A stretch of 6,053 nucleotides of DNA. Origin: an uncultured Blautia sp. (lineage in GTDB: Bacteria; Bacillota; Clostridia; Lachnospirales; Lachnospiraceae). Each line of letters opens with the position of its first letter. Position 1 is the stretch's first letter. The notes under the pieces are model-generated. The model saw only the letters and a list, made by a program, of their open reading frames with translations. It was not told the DNA's origin and made no database searches. The DNA is taken from assembly GCA_938028845.1 (NCBI GenBank), contig CALIZJ010000068.1, forward strand, positions 1 to 6,053, read 5' to 3'. Positions 1 to 4,891 of this stretch are shown one piece after another. Made by a program: the position numbers and the translations under genes.

Positions 1-1
1 T

Positions 2-55
2 GCCCTTATGAAGCAGATTCAGTCTGTAATTGATGCAGACAGCACAAATAAATAG
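2..55 (+). CDS. C-terminal end of an unidentified gene (partial)
   Basis: Reading from base 2 gives an open frame of 17 codons ending in TAG at 53-55, with the C-terminal residues ALMKQIQSVIDADSTNK. The other two forward frames stop earlier (one at 31-33, the other almost at once). A strong terminator begins 12 bases after the stop, which is the usual arrangement at the end of a transcription unit. Seventeen residues are too few to name a family, and no function is offered. Calling it a gene end rests mainly on its position before the terminator. Confidence 0.5.
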   Translation, partial: ALMKQIQSVIDADSTNK

Positions 56-67
56 AGATCTACATAT

Positions 68-103
68 AAAAAGCTCCTGTGCATTGCACAGAGAGCTTTT
101 TTT
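68..103 (+). terminator. Rho-independent terminator
   Basis: The arms AAAAAGCTC (68-76) plus CTGTGC (77-82) pair with GCACAG (86-91) plus GAGCTTTTT (93-101). The loop is ATT and A92 is a single bulged base. The 3' arm runs into a tract of seven T (97-103). It should end transcription of the gene stopping at 55. The A-rich 5' arm facing the T tract would also let it work to some extent from the other strand. Confidence 0.9.
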
Positions 104-109
104 GAACAT

Positions 110-131
110 TACTATAATGTCAAGGAATCTT
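110..131 (+). repeat. Candidate left terminal inverted repeat of the IS
   Basis: Compared with the reverse complement of 1781-1801, the outermost six bases (TACTAT) and innermost six (AATCTT) are identical. The middle is poorly conserved and needs a one-base gap, giving about 14 matches in 22. This is suggestive only. Confidence 0.35.
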
Positions 132-259
132 CAGCCCTGATTTTATAAGGCTTTCCGACCCCTATCTTAAAAAATCACCCACTTTTTTTCAAAAAACGCT
201 TGACAAATCGCTCAAAATTTGCGGCGAAGCCGATTGATTATATTTTATTTCAATCGACT

Positions 260-264
260 GGAGG
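260..264 (+). promoter_or_regulatory. Ribosome binding site of the transposase (decides the start)
   Basis: GGAGG lies eight bases before TTG at 273-275, an ideal spacing. This selects TTG 273 over the upstream in-frame TTG at 219, which has no such site. A 7-bp inverted repeat (CGATTGA 231-237 with TCAATCG 250-256) ends four bases upstream of it. Confidence 0.75.
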
Positions 265-272
265 CGATTTCT

Positions 273-863
273 TTGTTACCTTGTAATCCTGGCGGTCATG
301 CCGCCTATCAGGATACTTTCGTATCCGATTTTCTGAAATTTTATCCTGATCCCTTTGCACTTCCAAAAAGCACCTGGGATTATATCGTGCAGTTCTGGTA
401 TCTGGATCTCTCCCTGACTGATTCCATTATGCAGGAATGTTACTCTGTTTTTGGCCCTGAGCCCCGTCTTCCTTCCTGCATGCTTCGCTCCTATCTGCTT
501 GCTTTGAAACTGAAAGTAACTTCCATCACGGTCTGGTGCCGCATGCTCAGGGAAACCCCTCTTTATGCCATCCTCAGCGGTTTCCCTTTCGGGGATACTC
601 CCGGTGTCGGGACTTTTTATGATTTCTTTTCCCGCATCTGGCAAGGCGGCTCCGACAATCTTTCCCCGAAAGACCGTTTCCCTAAAATGAAACCGCCCAA
701 GGGGAAAAAGAAGGGGGATAAGACTCCCTGCAATTCTTCCAGTATCGCATCCAAACTTCTTCCTTTACTGGAACACTGGCCATTAAAACCGGAGAATCCT
801 TTTTTCTCATCTTTCGGCTTTATCAACAGCAGTTCCTGGATCGTTCGATCCAGAAAGGATTGA
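273..863 (+). CDS. Transposase, N-terminal frame (orfA; DUF772-like domain)
   Basis: Encodes 196 residues from TTG 273, chosen for its GGAGG site; the protein then begins MLPCNPGGHAAYQ. Residues about 60-120 (PSCMLRSYLLALKLKVTSIT, then a Gly-rich turn and a TFYDFFSRIW-like end) resemble the DUF772 domain found at the N-terminus of IS1182- and IS5-type transposases. A Lys/Pro/Gly-rich linker follows (about 147-155). The family-like reading continues in this frame to residues NPFF at about 175-178. The last stretch of the frame (about 179-196, to TGA 861-863) looks unlike the family, while the -1 frame there reads LIFRLYQQQFLDRS, which does. The functional protein is therefore the fusion of this frame to the next across 800-806, about 494 residues and normal for the family. 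Alone, this piece has no catalytic residues. It could act as a regulator if the shift is programmed; otherwise it is one half of a broken gene. Confidence 0.8.
   Translation: MLPCNPGGHAAYQDTFVSDFLKFYPDPFALPKSTWDYIVQFWYLDLSLTDSIMQECYSVFGPEPRLPSCMLRSYLLALKLKVTSITVWCRMLRETPLYAILSGFPFGDTPGVGTFYDFFSRIWQGGSDNLSPKDRFPKMKPPKGKKKGDKTPCNSSSIASKLLPLLEHWPLKPENPFFSSFGFINSSSWIVRSRKD
800..806 (+). other. T TTT TTC heptamer: possible -1 frameshift site (or indel site)
   Basis: In the orfA frame the bases are split xxT TTT TTC, the X XXY YYZ pattern of -1 slippery heptamers. Slipping back one base continues into CTC ATC TTT CGG, the frame of the catalytic half. A Shine-Dalgarno-like GGAG lies at 791-794, five bases upstream, closer than the roughly 10 bases known for dnaX-type stimulation. 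A perfect 8-bp hairpin lies at 836-853, about 29 bases downstream, farther than usual. Adding one T to the run would give the same peptide (NPFFLIF) in a single frame, so a one-base deletion is an equal alternative. Confidence 0.5.
836..853 (+). other. Perfect hairpin just before the orfA stop
   Basis: CTGGATCG (836-843) and CGATCCAG (846-853) are exact inverted repeats around TT; with a 4-base loop the stem is 7 bp. It lies inside the transposase coding region, 29 bases past the slippery heptamer and 7 bases before the orfA stop. It might pause ribosomes or protect against read-in translation. There is no T tract, so it is not a terminator. Confidence 0.5.
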
Positions 864-1756
864 TCCATCCAGACCATCTGGCTCTTGCCGGTGACGGCAC
901 CCCTGTCCGGACTGCTGCGCAGCAGCGGAAAAAACGGATCTGTGATTGTAAGAAAAACGGCTGTCCTTCCTGCAGCTGCAAACGCCATTACTCTCAGCCG
1001 GACTGCAACTGGGGATGGGACTCTCATCGGGAATGCTATTTTTTCGGTTACCACCTCTACATATATGTGGCCTCCGATTCCTACAGTGATCTCCCTGTAT
1101 TTCCGCTTTTGGAAAGAGCTTCCCGGCATGATATGCTTTCTTTTCTGCACTCTTTTTTCACCATGAAAGCATACCTCCCGGACTTCCATATTGAAAAACT
1201 CCTTCTGGATTCCGCCCATGACGCTTATGCTGTCTATGAATACTGCAGACGGGAAAACATCACGCCCTTTATCGACCTCAATCCCGGACATACCGGACAT
1301 TTCACTTATAAGGACGATTTCACTATTGATGAGGACGGTGTCCCAATCTGTAGGATGGGCTTACGTATGCATAAAGATGGATATGAGGCAGCCAAGCATC
1401 GGGCGAAATACCGATGCCCAAAAGCAAACCGAAAACGTGGCTGCTTTTGTGAACATCCCTGTTCACCAGCCAAATACGGAAGGACCGTACATATCTTTAC
1501 CGATGACAATCCAAGGTTATTTAACATACCGCCAAGGGACTCTAAAGCATGGGAAAAGGAATATGACAGAAGGACTTCCGTGGAACGCTCGAATAAGCGT
1601 GAGAAAGAGGACTATAAATTAGAAGACGGCAGGCACCGCTCTACGAAGATGTGGTACTGCCGCCTCTACGGCATCATGATGCTCCAACATCTTGATGCCT
1701 GGGAAATGCCATCCGTCGAGGCATTTCACGAATCATTATTAGGATTCACCGCCTAA
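860..1756 (+). CDS. Transposase, catalytic DDE frame (orfB)
   Basis: Encodes the catalytic half of the IS transposase, which would cut and join the element ends. In fused numbering (TTG 273 as residue 1), the first acidic residue is D208 in AGDGTPV. The second is D313 in LLLDSAHDAY, matching the usual D-x-G-Y-D position. The Glu is E438 in TSVERSNKREK, the familiar E-R motif before the last helix. Two cysteine clusters stand out: CxC-x4-CxxCxC at 224-236, and C382, C391, C393, C397. They may bind metal. The frame is open well upstream of 860 (at least to 722) and encodes family-like sequence from about 806. The TTG at 860 is only the first start-type codon near the orfA stop, has no clear ribosome site, and would leave out about 18 family-like residues. 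Expression is therefore more likely by frameshifting. Stop TAA at 1754-1756. No damage is seen within this frame. Confidence 0.8.
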   Translation: MIHPDHLALAGDGTPVRTAAQQRKKRICDCKKNGCPSCSCKRHYSQPDCNWGWDSHRECYFFGYHLYIYVASDSYSDLPVFPLLERASRHDMLSFLHSFFTMKAYLPDFHIEKLLLDSAHDAYAVYEYCRRENITPFIDLNPGHTGHFTYKDDFTIDEDGVPICRMGLRMHKDGYEAAKHRAKYRCPKANRKRGCFCEHPCSPAKYGRTVHIFTDDNPRLFNIPPRDSKAWEKEYDRRTSVERSNKREKEDYKLEDGRHRSTKMWYCRLYGIMMLQHLDAWEMPSVEAFHESLLGFTA

Positions 1757-1780
1757 CAATGATATCTTAAACGACTCCAT

Positions 1781-1801
1781 AAGATTTTTCAAGGCATAGT
1801 A
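1781..1801 (-). repeat. Candidate right terminal inverted repeat of the IS
   Basis: This is the partner of 110-131. It ends in ATAGTA (1796-1801), the complement of the left TACTAT, and begins AAGATT (1781-1786). It lies 24 bases after the transposase stop, a reasonable place for an IS end. The match is weak in the middle. Confidence 0.35.
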
Positions 1802-1876
1802 CCCGCTATGTCCAATGTTTATGTCCATTTCTCGTAAATTTCTTTTCCTGCACGATATTCAGTTGTCAATTTTCGG

Positions 1877-1903
1877 TTGGAATCTTATTCATTGAGATTC
1901 CGA
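1877..1903. other. Imperfect hairpin without T tract
   Basis: GGAATCT (1879-1885) pairs with AGATTCC (1895-1901). T-G and T-A pairs on either side lengthen the stem to about 10 bp around a 7-base loop. No T tract follows in either direction, so it is not a standard terminator. It could be a protein-binding palindrome or a relic of sequence from before the IS arrived. Confidence 0.35.
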
Positions 1904-1994
1904 GAAGTTATTTAAATGTTTTGGATTTTCTTTTTCTTTGTTGTGGTTATCTTAGCACAAAATTTCCCCAAACCATTAATAGAATCTTCACTGC

Positions 1995-2014
1995 AATTTG
2001 GATTATTTTTAGAT
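1995..2014 (+). repeat. Direct repeat copy 1 (GGATTAT-type motif)
   Basis: A 20-bp unit beginning AATTTGGATTAT and ending AGAT, identical to 2054-2073 except for one T/C difference at its 16th base. The distance between copies is 59 bp. A shorter third copy of the core starts at 2040. All lie upstream of the probable promoter at 2092-2120. Confidence 0.7.
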
Positions 2015-2039
2015 TCCGTGCTGTTCTTATTTTGAGATA

Positions 2040-2053
2040 GGATTATCTTCAGA
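2040..2053 (+). repeat. Direct repeat, partial copy (GGATTATCTTCAGA)
   Basis: This 14-base stretch differs from GGATTATTTTCAGA at 2059-2072 by one base and starts 19 bp before it. It starts 40 bp after the corresponding core of the first copy (2000). Repeats close to two and four helical turns apart, upstream of a weak -35, are what an activator-binding region would look like. Confidence 0.55.
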
Positions 2054-2073
2054 AATTTGGATTATTTTCAGAT
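2054..2073 (+). repeat. Direct repeat copy 2 (GGATTAT-type motif)
   Basis: Partner of 1995-2014 with 19 of 20 bases the same. It ends 18 bases before the proposed -35 at 2092 and overlaps a palindrome, ATTTTC-AGAT-GAAAAT (2064-2079). This is the copy best placed to contact RNA polymerase through a bound regulator. No regulator gene is in the window. Confidence 0.7.
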
Positions 2074-2091
2074 GAAAATTAAATTTTAGTA

Positions 2092-2120
2092 TGTTCATTT
2101 TTTCATTTTTAAATTATTAT
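2092..2120 (+). promoter_or_regulatory. Probable promoter of the export operon
   Basis: TATTAT at 2115-2120 is a good -10. At 17 bp upstream stands TGTTCA (2092-2097), which matches the TTGACA consensus at only three of six positions. Transcription would start near 2127, leaving a leader of about 34 bases before ATG 2161. The weak -35 together with the upstream repeats suggests dependence on an activator; this is inference. Confidence 0.45.
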
Positions 2121-2144
2121 AGAATTAGTATTTGATATTAGATG

Positions 2145-2152
2145 AAAGGGGG
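2145..2152 (+). promoter_or_regulatory. Ribosome binding site of the adaptor gene
   Basis: AAAGGGGG ends eight bases before ATG 2161. The other nearby ATG (2153-2155) is followed by a stop after two codons, so this site supports 2161 as the start. Confidence 0.7.
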
Positions 2153-2160
2153 ATGAGGCT

Positions 2161-2634
2161 ATGAAAAAGCCACTATTCCGCCAAAAAAGTCTGGACAGAG
2201 TATCTTCGCCGGAACAGCTTGACGCTTATATGAAAGTTTCTAGTCCTGGTATCTGGATGATCCTTGGGGCAGTAATTATTCTCCTGGCAGGCGTTTTTGT
2301 CTGGAGTGTATTTGGACGCCTTGAAACGGTGCGGGATGCAGTGGTCATCGGAAAAGACGGGACGGCAGTCTGCTGGATTAGGGAGGAGGATGCTGCTTAT
2401 ATTTCAGAGGGCATGACAGTTTCCGTCAATGAGACAGATTTAAAGATTGGTACCATTTCTGACAGCCCTGCGGCTGCCGGCACGGTTTTGGATCAGGATG
2501 CGCTCCTGATACTAGGTCTGGACAGCCAGGAAATGCTCCATGGGGCCTCGCTTTCCGGTTCGCTCCCGGATGGAGTTTATGAAGGAAAGATTGTGGTTGA
2601 GCAGATTGCTCCTATCTCTTTTCTGTTGGATTGA
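2161..2634 (+). CDS. Short HlyD/NHLM-type export adaptor protein
   Basis: A 157-residue membrane-anchored protein, probably the accessory (membrane-fusion-type) subunit of the peptide exporter encoded downstream. The N-terminus FRQKSLDRVSSPEQLDAYMK is typical of the NHLM bacteriocin-system HlyD family. A single membrane segment spans about residues 31-51. The outer part (about 58-105) reads as a small beta-rich/lipoyl-like region, and the C-terminus VEQIAPISFLLD also matches the family. HlyD relatives are usually several hundred residues long with a long coiled-coil hairpin. Here that hairpin is absent, although both ends of the family are kept and no frameshift is evident, so this is a reduced form rather than a fragment. 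ATG 2161 has a good ribosome site. The stop TGA (2632-2634) overlaps a possible TTG start of the next gene, and at most 47 bases separate the two. The family call is confident; the mechanical role is inferred. Confidence 0.8.
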   Translation: MKKPLFRQKSLDRVSSPEQLDAYMKVSSPGIWMILGAVIILLAGVFVWSVFGRLETVRDAVVIGKDGTAVCWIREEDAAYISEGMTVSVNETDLKIGTISDSPAAAGTVLDQDALLILGLDSQEMLHGASLSGSLPDGVYEGKIVVEQIAPISFLLD

Positions 2635-2656
2635 GCGTTTGGATGAAACAGAAAAG

Positions 2657-2666
2657 AAAGGGAGGG
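2657..2666 (+). promoter_or_regulatory. Shine-Dalgarno-like purine tract before the C39 ABC gene
   Basis: AAAGGGAGGG ends 15 bases before ATG 2682, longer than ideal. The weaker GAGAG at 2669-2673 is eight bases from the same ATG. The competing starts at 2631 (TTG) and 2643 (ATG) have no comparable site, so this tract favours 2682 without settling it. Confidence 0.45.
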
Positions 2667-2681
2667 TTGAGAGCAGAATAT

Positions 2682-4862
2682 ATGGAACGGAAGAAAAAAA
2701 GAAAAGAACCGATAAAAAACGGGTGCGCCAAGGTACCTGTTGTAATGCAAATGGAAGCCTTGGAGTGCGGAGCCGCCTGCCTGGCTATGATACTGGCTTA
2801 TTATGGGAAGTGGGTGCCTCTTGAGCAGGTGCGTGCGGACTGCGGCGTATCCAGAGATGGATCCAAGGCGAAAAACATCCTTAAGGCAGCCAGAAGCTAT
2901 GGCCTTATTGCCAAGGGGTACCGCTATGAGCCGGAGAGTCTGGTAAAAGAAGGGATATTTCCCTGTATTGTCCACTGGAACTTTAATCATTTTGTGGTGC
3001 TGAATGGTTTCCGCCGGGGAAAAGCCTATTTAAATGATCCTGCCCAGGGAAATTATACGGTTTCTATGGAAGAGTTTGACCGGGCGTTTACCGGTATCTG
3101 TTTGCTGTTTCAGCCGGGAGAAGGTTTCAAGCCCGAAGGAAAGCCCAAATCAATGCTGGGGTATGCCAGGAAACGGCTTAGAGGCGCAAAAGCGGCAGTG
3201 GTGTTTGTGGCGCTGACTACAGTGATCGTCTCCCTGTTAGAGATCATGGCACCGGTGTTTTCCCGGGTTTTTCTGGACCGCCTGCTGACCGGGCAGAATC
3301 CGGAGTGGGTTTTGCCGTTCTTTTTCATGTTGGCCGGATTCGGAATTTTACAGCTTGCAGTAGAGTGGGTACGGGCAATTTATTCTATGAAAATCAATGG
3401 AAAAATGGCGATTGTGGGAAATGCGGATTATATGTGGAAAGTGCTGCGGCTTCCCATGGAATTTTTTTCTCAGAGGATGGCAGGAGACATTCAGGGGAGA
3501 AAAGACACCAATGCCTCCATTGCCAATAACCTGGTAAATACCTTGGCGCCGCTGGCTATTCACACATTTATGATGATCTTTTATCTTGTGGTTATGCTGC
3601 GCTACAGCGTCCCCCTTACCATGGTCGGTATTGGGGCTATCATCATCAATATGCTGCTGTCCCGTGTGATTTCCCAAAAAAGGATCAACATTACCCGGGT
3701 ACAGATGAGGGAAGCGGGAAAACTTTCCGGCGCTACGGCGGCGGGAATCGAGATGATCGAGACCATCAAAGCCAGCGGAGCGGAAAACGGTTATTTTGAG
3801 AGGTGGGCCGGCTATCAGGCCGGGGTAAATACCCAGAATGTTCGATACGCAAAGCTGAACCAGTACCTGGGAATTATTCCTGAGATCGTGTCTTCTTTGG
3901 CTGGAATTGTCGTATTGATCCTGGGAGTGTGGCTGGCAATGAAAGGGGAATTTACAGTGGGTATGGTTATGGCCTTCCAGGGATTCCTTACTTCTTTCAC
4001 TGGCCCTGCCACAACTTTGATCGAGGCAGGACAGACGATCCAGGAGATGCGCACCCAGATGGAGCGGGTGGAAGATGTGATGGAATATCCTTCGGATTTG
4101 GAGGAGGAAGGCTTAATGCAGGAGGGAGAGGAATATAACAAACTTTCCGGCGCCCTGGAAATGCGGGGCGTGACCTTCGGATATTCCAGGCTGGAAGAGC
4201 CTTTGATCCAGGATTTTTCTCTTTCCCTAAAACCGGGAAGCCGGGTGGCCTTTGTAGGGGCTTCCGGCTGTGGAAAATCTACGCTGGCGAAATTAATCTC
4301 CGGCCTTTATAAGCCCTGGAGCGGAGAAATCCTTTTTGACGGAAAGCCCATCAGCCAGATTGACCGCAGTGTCTTTACAAGTTCTGTTGCGGTGGTAGAC
4401 CAGGATATCACCCTTTTTGAGGATACCATCGCGAATAACATAAAAATGTGGGATACTTCCATCGAGGATTTTGAGATGATCATGGCGGCCAGAGATGCCA
4501 GCCTTCATGAAGATATCATGAGGCGGGACGGCGGTTATCAGTACCGGATCACAGAGGGAGGAAAGGATTTCTCCGGCGGCCAGAGACAGCGGATGGAGAT
4601 TGCCCGGGTATTGGCCCAGGATCCTACCATTGTCATCTTGGATGAAGCTACCTCCGCCCTGGATGCCCAGACGGAATACGAAGTGGTAAAGGCGGTCAAA
4701 GACCGGGGGATCACGTGCATTGTGATTGCTCATCGCCTGTCTACTGTCCGGGATTGTGATGAGATTATCGTGCTGGATAACGGAAAAGCAGTGGAACGGG
4801 GCACACATGAGGAGCTTTATGCAAAAGGCGGCGTCTATGCAGAACTGATTTCTAATGATTGA
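2682..4862 (+). CDS. NHLP-family bacteriocin export ABC transporter: C39 peptidase/permease/ATPase
   Basis: A 726-residue bifunctional exporter that removes a leader peptide after a double-glycine-type site on the cytoplasmic face and pumps the peptide out. The C39 peptidase domain (about 17-140) has Q23 and catalytic C29 in MEALECGAACL, H103 in NHFVVLNG and D119 in LNDPAQG, so the triad is complete. The membrane domain (about 165-455) shows six likely helices. The ATPase domain (about 490-726) has Walker A GASGCGKST at 526-534, a Q-loop in VVDQDITLFEDT, signature SGGQ at 631-634, Walker B ILDEATSALD with D654/E655, and switch H684; all are intact. Sequence and context match the NHLM ABC1 family. 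The start is uncertain: ATG 2682 gives the short basic lead usual for the family. ATG 2643 would add 13 residues. TTG 2631 would add 17 and overlap the upstream stop. It is co-oriented with its neighbours and probably acts with the ABC protein starting at 4892. Its substrate is unknown from this window. Confidence 0.93.
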   Translation: MERKKKRKEPIKNGCAKVPVVMQMEALECGAACLAMILAYYGKWVPLEQVRADCGVSRDGSKAKNILKAARSYGLIAKGYRYEPESLVKEGIFPCIVHWNFNHFVVLNGFRRGKAYLNDPAQGNYTVSMEEFDRAFTGICLLFQPGEGFKPEGKPKSMLGYARKRLRGAKAAVVFVALTTVIVSLLEIMAPVFSRVFLDRLLTGQNPEWVLPFFFMLAGFGILQLAVEWVRAIYSMKINGKMAIVGNADYMWKVLRLPMEFFSQRMAGDIQGRKDTNASIANNLVNTLAPLAIHTFMMIFYLVVMLRYSVPLTMVGIGAIIINMLLSRVISQKRINITRVQMREAGKLSGATAAGIEMIETIKASGAENGYFERWAGYQAGVNTQNVRYAKLNQYLGIIPEIVSSLAGIVVLILGVWLAMKGEFTVGMVMAFQGFLTSFTGPATTLIEAGQTIQEMRTQMERVEDVMEYPSDLEEEGLMQEGEEYNKLSGALEMRGVTFGYSRLEEPLIQDFSLSLKPGSRVAFVGASGCGKSTLAKLISGLYKPWSGEILFDGKPISQIDRSVFTSSVAVVDQDITLFEDTIANNIKMWDTSIEDFEMIMAARDASLHEDIMRRDGGYQYRITEGGKDFSGGQRQRMEIARVLAQDPTIVILDEATSALDAQTEYEVVKAVKDRGITCIVIAHRLSTVRDCDEIIVLDNGKAVERGTHEELYAKGGVYAELISND

Positions 4863-4872
4863 GAGCAGGAAA

Positions 4873-4878
4873 AGGAGA
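4873..4878 (+). promoter_or_regulatory. Shine-Dalgarno-like site before the second ABC gene
   Basis: AGGAGA ends 13 bases before ATG 4892, somewhat far. No better in-frame start lies closer: the only upstream start-type codon in frame is TTG 4859, just after an in-frame TGA. The purine-rich gap may still allow use of this site. Confidence 0.5.
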
Positions 4879-4891
4879 GAAGAAAGACAGT

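Larger units (their letters stand above)
110..1801 (+). mobile_element. IS1182-like insertion sequence (ends tentative)
   Basis: The element consists of the split DDE transposase (273-1756), about 160 bases of left flank and about 45 bases of right flank. The ends are set by a weak inverted repeat: the outer TACTAT at 110-115 matches ATAGTA at 1796-1801, and the inner AATCTT at 126-131 matches AAGATT at 1781-1786. The resulting 1.69 kb fits the usual size of IS1182-type elements. No target-site duplication is visible next to these ends, so the true ends may differ by some bases or one flank may have been rearranged. The left end lies only six bases past the T tract of the terminator at 68-103. 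Placement in IS1182 rather than another DDE family with a DUF772-like N-terminus is my reading of the protein. Confidence 0.7.
1802..2160. other. Gene-free AT-rich leader region between IS and export operon
   Basis: No convincing gene is present in either direction; the longest forward ATG frame (1815-1895, 26 codons) has no ribosome site. The region contains an imperfect hairpin (1877-1903), three GGATTAT-type motifs starting at 2000, 2040 and 2059, a small palindrome (ATTTTC 2064-2069 with GAAAAT 2074-2079) and a probable promoter (2092-2120). It becomes strongly T-rich around 1905-1970. It most likely serves as the control region of the operon starting at 2161, with the IS lodged at its upstream edge. 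Confidence 0.6.

Noticed and set aside
200..205. Perfect TTGACA, as a -35 for the transposase gene
   Set aside because: No acceptable -10 lies 16-18 bp downstream; the nearest AT-rich hexamers are about 8 or 30 bp away. It is not reported as a promoter.
617..1300. 227-codon open frame on the minus strand
   Set aside because: It lies wholly opposite the transposase, whose family motifs are clear on the plus strand, and its translation shows no recognisable domain.
1191..1622. 143-codon plus-strand frame inside the transposase
   Set aside because: This is an out-of-frame shadow of the catalytic half, with no motif and no ribosome site.
1815..1895. 26-codon ORF after the IS as a possible precursor peptide
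   Set aside because: It has no ribosome site and no GG/GA-type leader end, it lies upstream of the proposed promoter, and it is AT-driven.
2577..2990. 137-codon minus-strand frame across the adaptor/ABC junction
   Set aside because: It is opposite the conserved C39 peptidase coding sequence and has no recognisable features.
3720..4153. Repeat of AAACTTTCCGGCGC at 3720-3733 and 4140-4153
   Set aside because: Both copies encode KLSGA in the same frame of one gene, exactly 140 codons apart. This is most simply shared codon choice, not a functional DNA repeat.
4293..4808. 171-codon minus-strand frame
   Set aside because: It lies opposite the ATPase domain, whose Walker, signature and switch motifs are complete on the plus strand.
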